A stretch of DNA of 64,000 bases from Pomphorhynchus laevis (Eukaryota > Acanthocephala > Palaeacanthocephala > Echinorhynchida > Pomphorhynchidae), in the NCBI GenBank assembly GCA_012934845.2, contig WNNJ02001614.1, forward strand, positions 1-64,000. Direction: 5' to 3'. The notes below the pieces were generated by a model that saw only the letters and a list, made by a program, of their open reading frames with translations, was not told the origin of the DNA and made no database searches. Below, piece by piece: positions 11,311 through 23,400 of this stretch (the stretch's first letter is position 1; every line of letters begins with the position of its first letter). Made by a program: the position numbers and the translations under genes.

Positions 11311-14300
11311 AGGCTGCAAAATGGAGGAGAGTGCAGAGAGTTCTAGTCTCTTAAGTTTCTTTTTTTTTGTTGAAGATGCGATATGAAAGACTACCACCTA
11401 CGATTTTTCAGAGTTTAGAATAAGATTAGATGGGGATAATTGCTCTTTTAATCTTAAAAATAACCTGAGAGGACCGATGGACCTGAGAGAGGAAATAACG
11501 AAGGGAATGGAGATGCGATTAAATGCAGCATAAAAATCACGAAATACAGCCACAGCAAGTTACTGACTGTGATCCTGACAAAACTGATGCACTTCACTAA
11601 TTGCTGAATGAACCGAGCGACCTTTGACAAACCCACGAAAAGTCGGCTGGATTAAATTACACCTACTTAAGTGGTCCCGGATTCTACGCGCAATCGCTTT
11701 TTAGTAGATCGAGATGAGGGAGGGAATTTTGAATAGAAATGAGCTGCAGGTCTTTGGGACATTACATCGATTTTTTCTGTTGTAAAAATAAACGTCGGCT
11801 ACAGTTTATGCTGGCTACATCGGATGATGAGGCTAAAAGTATTGTGACGGCCAATTCTATACTTTGATCGCTATTAAACACTGACAAACTAGAGAAGAGA
11901 GTGAAGCGACGGATTTGGAAATGCCTGGAAGTGGGCCTTAGGAGTTAAGAATATCCGTAACAGATAAATCCCTGCTTCTGAAGTCATCCCAAGACGGGAT
12001 TGGCTGGGTAGAAAGCGTAGCTCCATAATTATGTAGGGTTAGTGACTCCTCCAAAACTCTATCAAGGCATACGATACTAATGTAACCCAATGACTCTCTC
12101 ACCAGAAGACGAACTTATCCTTCTTGAATATCTTCCAGAAGGAAGCCTGAGAGGGATTAAGACGAGCAATACTCGTACTGTCCCTACTCAACTGGAGCCT
12201 ATTTCTAGTACTCCAGCATTCATTCGAGAGAACGTTCTGGAAGGAAGCAGAGAGACTGAGAAGGTGTAGCATGTTTGCTAGAACCTTGAGTTTTGTTGGA
12301 GTGGTATCATAAATGCGACCTTTAAAGGTAGTAGAAAGGATCCCGGTAGCTTGCGAAGAGAGGTAGGAATTAAATTCGGCTAAACTCTCATTACCTGTCA
12401 TAGGGAATAGTTGTATAGCTGCTTGAAAGAAGGTCACTCTAATAGGATCAAAGTGGCACCTCTTTCTAAGCAACGTATCTTCCTTAATACGCCAGCGTAT
12501 TAGGTCATGCGAGGTGGTCAGCTGTTAGCGCGACTGCTCAGTGCAGGTGGGTTTTAACAACCACATCTTATGTAGCAGAAATATGTCGAAGAGTAAATTT
12601 GTTGTAGAGCAGTGAAAGGTGGTGGTAGGTGGTTTATGTGTAAAATAGGCGTTATTGCGTCTGTGGATTGCTGCATTAATCCATCAACCAGTTCTGTCGT
12701 TGAAGTCACCGAGTAACATGTCGCAGCCGCTACCTACGAATTATTCCAGGAGATCACGATTCTTGTAAATCTTCCATGACTGAAAAAAGAAACCGTTTGA
12801 AACCGTTTTTAATTAGTGATATAACTAAACAAGAAAAGGCTGGACACGAGTAGTTTAATAAGAGGGAGGACCTCAAGAGCTTTTAACTAGGGTTAGAAGA
12901 CCTTGAGAAGAAAAGTATAGATGTGCTCATAACGGAGTAAAATGTGTGATTATATGCTTAGGGATAAATCGAGTGTAGTCTTTGGGGGATACGGATAGAC
13001 CACGTCTCCTGAAGGACTATAACATCTGCATCTTCCCAGATAGAAGCATTAACGCGGAAGCACCTCTCACATTCCACTGAAGAATATTCAGCGAAAAAGG
13101 CTCTTGGTTACTTTCCATTACATTAGTGTAACTGGAGTAGGACGCCTTCACCTAGTCGGAACAAGAGGCGGCAATGTTGCTCTTTCTGCTTCCAGCCTCG
13201 ACATGTGGAGTCATTTCCTCAGGTCATTATCTTCATTTCCCAACGCAACTCTTTAATCTTTTCCTATCTTTGCCAGTGTTAAACAGGCTAGGGTCTGCGG
13301 CGGCGAAGCAATCCGTTTATTTGATCTCGTGGCTTTTTAGATTTAGCAACTAATGTAGGTGGACTTTAAATCATCATTGATCTTTCATCTTATGTCTTAA
13401 TCTTCGGTCATCTTATCCATTGATTATTGTTGCTTGGCTTCAACAAGCCGTAAGAGGTCTGAGTTAGACGTCATGTTGTTATTATTGGAGGAACATACAT
13501 CGAAGAAGCTGGCTGGTTTCATCTGAGCTACCAGATGACGTTTCTTGTAGCTTTTGAAGAAAGCAAATTTTTTCGATTAGGCTAAGTGGACTCCCCCACA
13601 GCTAGAACAGTTCGGGGATCTATCGCATTTTTTTGAATGATCATCCAGAGAGCCACATATCCCACAAGAACTTCAATGTTCCCATCTGTGGTAGACATCA
13701 CAATGGGCAGGTCATAGAGTCAGTTTCGATCAGAGTGAATGCCAGATTATATCCCAGGAAAGGGTTACATTTGGAGTGAGCTAGACACTCGGCCAAGTCA
13801 ACGTAGGCAGAACAAAATGCCACCGCAATCGGCAATCCTCTCTTTCCTGTAATAAATCTGATATTGCTAATCTTAAAAGCTTGGTCAAGTGCTCGAATGT
13901 CTTCATCCGACATGTATGTCGGAATGTTGTTGATTTTCAAGATTGCTTGGATAAGCTTGTATAAGATTTTACCACGACTTGAATTATTTTTATTGAAATG
14001 GATTAAGTAATCACGGGTAAGTTCAGTGGTGCAAAAGGATATCCTTACCAATGCCTCGTTATATTTTATTGAATGAAAAAAAAACTCGTTATATTTTATT
14101 GAATAAAAAAATAACTCTTCCTTTAAAACGTGCAGAGAAGTCCCTAATGAAGATGTTGGAAACGTTGTTCCTTGGCGTAACTTCCATAAATTTAACTAAT
14201 TAAGTTTGTCAGTTTAGGTACGGGGGAAGTTCCCTTTGCTCAACGATAGATCCAGCAGACAACAAACTCTTACCTTGTCTGCAATAAGGCTATCTTGTTG

Positions 14301-14710
14301 CTTTAAGCCAGTATTTGCTTTATGATTGACAGTTTTTTTATATTTGTAAAATCCTTTGATCGTTTGAACGCACTTATTTTGATCGTGATTTTATGTAAGT
14401 CACAATTTTAATAAACAAATAAATATTTACAATATTTTTTATATTTATAAATATTTTCTTGCAAGAAACTTTATGTGTTATGGAATAATAATAAATACTT
14501 TCTTATTAGAATAAGAAACCTTATTCTCACGAGGACGTTCCGTAGAACAAATACTAAGGTTTCTCAAGCTCCTCATCTCGAGATTTCTAACCATAGTCCG
14601 CCTTGACTGGACTCTTAGATGTGTGAGAAACCCCGAATGGTTCAGTCAGAGGGCAGCGCGCTGGTGCGGCCGAGGGACTCAGATCCCTCTGGACATGAAG
14701 CCGTAAATAT
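11311..14710 (-). mobile_element. Degenerate APE-type LINE, near full-length, minus strand
   Basis: Read on the minus strand the order is canonical. A 5' UTR-like segment lies at 14705-14540. An ORF1-like frame at 14051-13698 continues into a CCHC zinc knuckle near 13690-13590 (CGICGSLDDHSKKCDRSPNC). The endonuclease motif MLLGDFNDRTG lies near 12745-12700. A linker ORF lies at 12473-12099 (124 codons, FDPIRVTFFQAAIQLFP...). RT follows near 11720-11480 (AIARRIRDHLSRCNLI, FVKGRSVHSAISEVHQF, then a motif A region AVAVFRDFYAAF). Later RT motifs, including YADD, are not recognisable. Many frame breaks show an old dead copy. It shares family with 6230-7640 and 15180-15440. Confidence 0.75.
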
Positions 14711-15179
14711 AAGTTGAAGATTTCAAAATACACGTCGTGAACGGCTTCTATTTACATTTGTCTTTTGCATGTTTTTGTTTCTTAAAGTTTTTATTGGTTA
14801 TATAGTTATTAATAAAACCCTTATTTATATATAATGTTCAATACTCTTATAAAAATACATATAGAACAAGATATTAATGTTCCATATTGTTGCCGGAATT
14901 CTTTAGAAACTCTGACAGCATAATTGAACTTTATATGTCACTTTGTATGAGTAAATGCACAACTGCAATGTAAGTCATATTTGTAATGTTAAATATTTCA
15001 TGAAAATATTTGGGTATTTTGACATTTCAATTTCCAACTCAATATTTAAATTTTTAAATATTAAAAATCATAAGTTTTTATAAATCAGAAAGAAATATAA
15101 CTATGTCTAAAACAATCGATTAATGCAGATAATTTATTCTGTTGTATTTTATATTAATTATTTAATACGATATTATATA
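14711..15179. other. AT-rich intergenic stretch
   Basis: I see no gene, RNA gene or recognisable repeat in this stretch. Confidence 0.5.
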
Positions 15180-15440
15180 TAAATACCACAGACGGGCGGT
15201 GTTTTGTGAGTAAGATATACGGTTCTGGCTCTGTGGAGTGCTGTATTAATCCAACGACCGGCCTTGTTGTTGAATTCACCCAGTAACCTAATCAAAAACG
15301 ACAGTGTTAAATACAGTGATTAAAAAGTCAGTCAAAAACAACAAGACTCTCTTTCTTTTACTTTAATCAAGTCTTCATACCGATATTACGGCATCAAATC
15401 CAGAGGGATCTGAGCCCCCAACCTATCCAGCACGCCACCT
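15180..15440. mobile_element. Small LINE scraps (endonuclease piece and 5' UTR piece)
   Basis: On the minus strand about 15295-15200 encodes LLGEFNNKAGRWINTALHRA, the same endonuclease segment as near 12720 and 6700. Immediately after, about 15370-15430 (CAGAGGGATCTGAGCCCCCA) matches the LINE 5' segment in plus orientation. These are short decayed fragments of the family at 11311-14710. Confidence 0.65.
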
Positions 15441-15892
15441 CATTGTTTTCTTTTCATGATAAGCTTTATCTTTCCATTCATTTTCCAGATCTGAAAAATA
15501 ATGTCCGTAAAGTATTTTTTAAATGCCTTACATTCATGCTATTATCTTAACGACATGTTAAAATTTTGTCATTCATGTTGAAAAAAAAACAAACTTTACC
15601 AATTTTGTTGAAAAATATATTGTTCATTGGTCAGCATGTTCGTATCGACCAGTCGACACTGTTACTTAGTTAAATGACTTTCGTCAGCACAACCATTTGT
15701 GGATCATGTTTCCTGTTGTTTATTTCGCAATCTAGCAAACTAAAAATTTATTCTGCTTAGTTTATCAATTATTAATTTTTCGAAATTTCTCGTAAATTTT
15801 TAACTCCAAGTTTTATTCACATAATAACCGAAATATATTTCCAGAGCAGTTCATTTTAATCTGTGAAATGTAAGGATGTTATACTACTCTAC
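15441..15892. other. Intergenic stretch upstream of the ClC gene
   Basis: I recognise no gene or repeat. Together with the fold-back at 15893-16044 it forms the immediate upstream region of the ClC exchanger gene. Confidence 0.45.
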
Positions 15893-16044
15893 GCTTTAAT
15901 CCTAAACATGTGTCTTATCGAATGTCGCCACGAACCTGTTGTAACACTATCTAAACACCAAAGTGTTGGTGTTTAGATAGTGTTACAACAGGTTCTTTAC
16001 GATATGCATACACTAGTTTGCAGACGTATGTTTAGGATTAAAGC
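15893..16044. repeat. Fold-back with perfect 29-bp stem, just upstream of the ClC start
   Basis: The inner arms 15932-15960 and 15967-15995 are perfect reverse complements of 29 bp with a 6-nt loop (AAGTGT). The outer arms 15893-15909 (GCTTTAATCCTAAACAT) and 16028-16044 are again reverse complements. The whole is a 152-bp interrupted hairpin ending 85 bp before the ATG of the ClC gene. It could be a small MITE; if transcribed it would be a long hairpin RNA in the 5' leader. Confidence 0.85.
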
Positions 16045-16129
16045 ATTTAGCGGTATATTTTACAAATTATTTATTTAAACTACTTTTTATCTAATATTTT
16101 TATATACATAACGTGATTTATATTGAACG

Positions 16130-19100
16130 ATGTTCAACATAAACTTTTTTAATTGGCTTGGACTTTTAGAAGATTTGAATTTTGATATGAGTACAAGTTC
16201 TGATGACATTTCTTTGATACCCGACGACACTGGTGTTCATGCACGAAGACATAATACAGAAACAGGTAATCGGTTATTTTAAATTTAATAATTTTGTACT
16301 TGAATCCTTGCACTGTTACTTTAAATTAAATTTGTAGTTGAATCTCCGTTGATTTAATCAGTTTTTTATTTTTTCATCAAAAACATATTATATTTTAACA
16401 GCTTTTATCTGAATTAGTTAAAATAATGCGTAAAATCTCTTTCAAGACTCTAAAACACCTAATGTTTGCTTGTTTTTACAACCTACATTGTTGGCTTTCG
16501 ATGCAGTTTCTCTAACCTTACATAATCCGACCTTACACTGTAATTTCGAACTTATCGCTGTCAATTACGCGATTTATTTCATTTATTCTAAATCTATTGT
16601 ACTTAATCCTTATTATCCAGGTCAGAATTTATTTTATTATATATAATTTAATATAACAATTTCATATTCCAATACTTCTTTGTTGAATTTGCCAGTGTCG
16701 CCAAGGCAACACCTAATTTGTTGAAACACCTACAGATTTTTTACCATTGATTTAAAAATGGACTTAAAAATAATATGATTCATAATTCTTATGAACCAAT
16801 TAATAGATAATTATAATAGCTTACTGAATAGGAATAAAGATTAGATGTCATCAGGATAAACTGCTGTGCCATCAGGTTTCTGCCCCTAACTCCTCAACCC
16901 AACATAGCAACGGGACCAAATACATGCTAATGATATATTTCCTCTGATGAAATTTGATTACCTAAGTGTATCTTATTATATTACAAAGTATATTATTTAT
17001 TATACATCCATAAACAATTTTCGCTTAGAAGTTTAAATTTATTTTTTAAATAAATTAAATAAGATTTAAATAAGATTTAATAACATTTAATCTTATTTAT
17101 TTTATCTTTTTTAAATATGATTTTAATTTTTTTATAATATATTGTTGATTTATATATTGTAAATTTAATATTTACAATTTAATATTGTTGCAATTCTTAA
17201 AATTTCATTATTTAATGCATTATATTTTATATTATATGGTATGCATGAATGCTCATGCAAAAATATGTTTCTTGTAAATTTAAATATGTCATCTTTACGA
17301 TATAAATTAATAGTAGTTTTAGTTAATGTTAATTTAATGTTCATATCTAGATATACACCTTCTTTATCATTAATATTGGTTTTGTTAAGAATAAGGCTTT
17401 CTGGATAAATGTGCTCACTAATTGAATAAAAATTATTAGAATTAAATACACATATATCATCAATGTATCGAAACATATATTTCATATATTTATATTGTTT
17501 AGATTTAATTTTTACACAGTTATGAACAAATTCATATTCTAGAAAGCTTAAAAACAAGTCAGCTATAATTGGGCTACAATTACCACCCATTGAAACACCT
17601 TTTACTTGTCTAAATATAGATGTCTCTACTTTTAAATAATTTTGATTTATTAAAATATTTAAGGATTCAAATAATTCAATTTTATCCATATATTTATATT
17701 TATTTGATGGTTTAATTTTTGTTAGATAGGCGTTATAATTATTATAACATATATATGTATATCTTTTTCCGAATATAAGGTTAATTAATTTTACTAACGC
17801 TTCTTTAATATCTACTAAATCTAGATTTGTATAAAGCGTACTAAAATCGTATGTATTTATATTTTGAAAATTTATTCCTTTTGTCTGTTCTAAAAATTCT
17901 TTTGTAGAATTAATACTGAAATAGTGTACTTGGAATTGTAATTCAAAATTTAAAAAATATGATTTTATAGATTCTGCTAAAAATTCAAAAATTTAGAAAC
18001 AGGATGAAAATCAGTTATTTTTAACATTAAAATATGTTGAAATTTTGTTAAATTGAAAAAATGACACGATATTTGTCTCAGAATTGGAATTTATCATAAT
18101 TATAATGTTAGGTCCGCAAACCATTTTAGAAATTTTTTGATTTCTTTAATTATCAATAGCATATAAATCTTAATAACGTACCAACTTAAACAAATAGATG
18201 TTACTATCTGTAGGATTTCTTTACGAGAAAATTTGCCTCATTACTGTATTTATGAATACAAAGATAGTAAGTTGTTACATTAATTCCAGGGTTTATAAAT
18301 AAGTGGTTAAAATTTGATAACATAGCATTCCTTTTGATGACATATATTCTTTTTTCGAATGTATCGTATATTATTTATTAGTCAATTCATGAACATTGAC
18401 TTTTATACGTAGACACAGTTAGGAAATATAATAGACTCAGTTAGGAAATATAAACTCTGCCAGAAGTACTGAAATTATGTATTATTGATACGACATTATT
18501 GTTTTGCTAATTTTCAAATATGTTCGATGAATTCTTTCTATTTCTTATAATGTAGAATTATACATCAGCAAATTATAATAAAAATGTTAAATTTACAATA
18601 TATAATAATTTAAAAATTATGGCATAAATACCTGTAAATGCTGTTTAATTGTAGGTTCAAGACTAGTTTTAAACTAGGAAATAAGGGCTGAAGCCTGATA
18701 ACATCGCAGTTTCTCATAATGACATATATTTCTTATTCGAATGCATCGTCTGTTATTCATTCAGGCTTGGTACGTTATTAAGATTTATATGCTATTGATA
18801 ATTAAAGAAATCAAAAAATTTCTAAAATGGTTTGCGGACCTAACATTATAATTATGATAAATTCCAATTCTGAGACAAATATCGTGTCATTTTTTCAATT
18901 TAACACAATTTCAACATATTTTAATGTTAAAAATAACTGATTTTCATCCTGTTTCTAAATTTTTGAATTTTTAGCAGAATCTATAAAATCATATTTTTTA
19001 AATTTTGAATTACAATTCCAAGTACACTATTTCAGTATTAATTCTACAAAAGAATTTTTAGAACAGACAAAAGGAATAAATTTTCAAAATATAAATACAT

Positions 19101-20406
19101 ACGATTTTAGTACTCTTTATACAAATCTAGATTTAGTAGATATTAAAGAAGCGTTAGTAAAATTAATTAACCTTATATTCGGAAAAAGATATACATATAT
19201 ATGTTATAATAATTATAACGCCTATCTAACAAAAATTAAACCATCAAATAAATATAAATATATTGATAAAATTGAATTAATAGAACCCTTAAATATTTTG
19301 ATAAATCAAAATTATTTAAAAGTAGAGACTTTGTTAATAAATAAATCAGACATATAGGATATATATAACGATTTATATAAATCAAAATTTTTTAAAAGTA
19401 GATACTTTGTTAATAAATAAATCAGACATATAGGATATATATAACGATTTATATATAGGATATATATAACGCCTATCTAAAAAATTAAACCATAAAGTAA
19501 ATATAAATATATGGATAAAATTGAATTAATAGAATCCTTAAATATTTTGATAAATCAAAATTATTTAAAAGTAGGGACATCTATATTTAGACAAGTAAAA
19601 GGTGTTCCAATGGGTGGTAATTGTAGCCCAATTATAGCTGACTTGTTTTTAAGCTTTATAGAATATGAATTTGTTCATAACTGTGTAAAAACTAAATCTA
19701 AACAATATAAATATATGAAATATATGTTTCGATACATTGATGATATATGTGTATTTAATTCTAATAATTTTTATTCAATTAGTGAGCACATTTATCCAGA
19801 AAGCCTTATTCTTAACAAAACCAATATTAATGATAAAGAAGGTGTATATATAGATATGAACATTAAATTAACATTAACTAAAACTACTATTAATTTATAT
19901 CGTAAAGATGACATATTTAAATTTACAAGAAACATATTTTTGCATAAGCATTCATGCATACCATATAATATAAAATATAATACATTAAATAATGAAATTT
20001 TAAGAATTGCAACAATATGTAATGATATTGGCTTTCTTCAAAATCATTTAAATAATTTAATAGATACATATTTTAAACTAGGTTACTATAAAAATAACAT
20101 CAAGCAGAAAATAGTAAAATATATAAATCAACACAATAATATAAAGAATAAATTTAAACTCTTAAGTGGCAAATTTTTATGGATGGATAATAAATAATAT
20201 ACTTTGCATTAGAATAAGATACTAGATAGTTATTTCAGAGGAAATACATCATTAGCATGTATTTGGCCCCGCTGCTATGTTGGGTAGAGTAGTTAGGGGC
20301 CGAAACCTGATAGCATAGCAGTTCCTCCTGATGACCTCTAATTCTTATTCTGATACAATGTCTGTTATTTATTAGTCAATTCATAAAAATGACGTTTATT
20401 TTAAAT

Positions 20407-20437
<31 letters not shown>

Positions 20438-23400
20438 ACTTGATTTAAATTATAGAAAATCTAAAAACAATTATTAATTTATTATTTAATTATTAAATTT
20501 TGATTTAGCATTATTATGTTTTGTTTATTTTATAATTATATAACAATACGTAGACTCAGTTAGCTGATTTAATCATTAAAAGAAATAATAAAATATTTGT
20601 ATTAAACTGTAATTAAATATTAAAAATAATTAATTATTAATTAAATATTTAACTGTATAATTAAACTATATATTATTGATTTATCTATTAAAATGCTTTC
20701 ACATTAATAAATATTAGTGTTTTACCGTAAAAAATCAATAAGTTTACAGCATAGATTTCGATTGTGGACATCCGAGGACTTTATTGTTCCTTACTCTATT
20801 GTTTTTGACTAAAAGGTAAACAGTAAATTACGACGTCCTTTTCAAAAAATGATTTGTGGACGATGATGTGCTTCACTGCTAATGATACTGCAAAAAATCC
20901 TTGATTTTTACTTATTACAATTTGTTTACACTCTAATTAAAAATATTAATAAGATATAATAGATGAAGGAGTTATTTCTTTATAAAATTACAATTTAGAC
21001 ACAAAGTACATCTTTAATATATAAATTATAAAATTATAATAAAAATGTTTATAATTATTAAGATAATTTCAGCTTATTTAGATAATTTTAAAGTTTTACT
21101 TTAGTTAATGAAAACTTTATGTATGCAAGCTTCGACGAAGGTACAAAAAAGACCTATGATGATTTCGAAACAATAGATTGGTTACGCGATGTTCGCAAGG
21201 ATAGCGAAAGACATTTGCGATTAGAAAGACAACGCACTGGAATTAAAGGAAACTTGATGTATGCAATAGATATTGCTTCAGGATGGGTTCTCGTATTTCT
21301 TGTTGGAATTTCTGCCGGTAAGCCGGTATATTGTAAATTATCTGTTATAAACCTTAAAATTATATTTTTATGAATTTTATATAAAAATTATTTTTACCTG
21401 TTCGTGAAATTGTATGATATTTTTTTGTTCTTTAAATAAATAAACGGTAAAAATAAACCAAATTTTTTCAGTTAGAAATAAAACTGAGATCTGTGGGTTA
21501 TCCTTAAACACTAAGCAGAGGTTGTTGCCGAATTGTAGCTGCAATCGTTGGATCCTTAATGGATACGGCATGTATAATAGTAGTGCACGGAGGTGCTGAG
21601 TAGACAACGGTTTAAAATTTCTTACGAAATACGGCATTTATACTAAATTTTGTTGCTTGATAGACTGGACTTCGATTCACGACTTTCAGTCACCATGTCA
21701 CTTATGGACTACCAATGAGTACCCGGCAACACTCAGTAGAATGAAGTACTCACTGGCCGTTTCGGTTGCCTGTGTGGCATTGTGAATAAATGCGTTTCTG
21801 ACACTTCGCTTAATTGTCTGAGGCTTACGCTCTTTTCAAATCGAATTGCTGTGCTGGTGTTGCTTGATAGACTGTACTTTGATTGTTTAAGAATGGTCTA
21901 TATAGTAATTCGATCTGTTAAAGAGCTCAAACTTCAGTCAATTAAGCAAAGTGTTGGAAACGCCTTTAGTCACAATGTCACACAGACAACCGAATCGACC
22001 AGTGGGGACTTCATTCAACTGATGAGTGTTGCCGGGTACTCTATCATTTCTGTACTAAAGTAGTCGTATAGAAGTGACATGGTGTCTGAAAGTCGTGAAT
22101 CTACGTCCAGTCTATCAAGCAACACGATTTTCTATAAATGCCGTATTTTGTGAAAAATGTTGGACCGTTGTTTACTCCGCACGTCTGTGCACTACCATTA
22201 TACATGCCTTATTGGATACATGCTGTATCCAATAAGGATCCAACGAGTGCAGCGGCAATTCAGCAACGTATTATATATTATATTATATACATCGTATTGG
22301 ATAATGAAGATCGATTGGAATCGGGACTAGTGATTATCTACATATGAAAGTGCAAGTTTTTACTTTTCTTTGTCGTATTTAAAATTACTTTATTGAACTG
22401 CTAAAATAGATAAAATTAATCATACAAATTTTTAAATTTGTCCGAATGATAAAAATCGTCAAAATGTCGTCATTCTTAGCTCACAGCAGCTAATTAAATA
22501 TAAAAATAAATTATTTAAATTATTGAATTCAAATGTCTTTATTTTTCGATTAGGTTTATTAGCCAGTTTTGTTGATGTTGGTACAACTTGGATTACTGAT
22601 CTGCGTTACGGAATTTGCCCTGATGCATTTTGGTTAAATAAAGAACATTGTTGTTGGTCGAGTTCAAATATTACATTTGACAGATACGGAGTTGTTAACT
22701 GTCCAGAGGTTGGCTGCATATGTGATTTTTTTATTGATTCCTAATTTTACAGTTAAAATTTCAGATATGTTTGCAATACTAAATATTTATTTCCCTCTTC
22801 ATGTCTCATAGCCTTTATCAAAATGAAAATGAAATATAATGAGCACCTATCACGTTGATTCAATTTTCATGTTATTTTTCCACCTTTAATGTACAAATCA
22901 ATTGCTTAAATGATATTTGACTTAAAAGGAATGGTTCATCTTAGTTTGGTTTACTACTAAATTTAATAATCACTTGTAAAACATCAAATTTGCCATACTT
23001 AGAATCATAATCTATCACCTGTGCAATATCAAAAACCACAATAGATTGTCAGCCATACCTTATTCAAAGATTAATTCCTTATTTAAAGATTAATGAATAA
23101 ATTCCTTATTCAAAGATTAATGAATAAATAAATCAACGAAAAATACTACATTCCCCGAACTCTTATATAACAATTTCTAATTTTTTATATCCGCTTATTA
23201 TCGACATTTTACCTCTTATTGCAGTTTTAAATCATTCACAAACAATAGTATATCGAGCCTTGCTTGTCGTTCCGTATCTGAAAACGAATTTTCACCACTG
23301 ATTGTTTTTTCTTCCTAATATTCTTAATTTCTCCTTAAAAGTATGTTCACGCTAATGTCTAATGGCCGAAGAACATTATTAAATTGCTCAGGAATGACCA

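Noticed and set aside
21377-22347. Three open frames of 69-93 codons in ClC intron 2
   Set aside because: They are the two arms and loop of the fold-back element; the protein likeness between two of them comes only from the arms being inverted copies.
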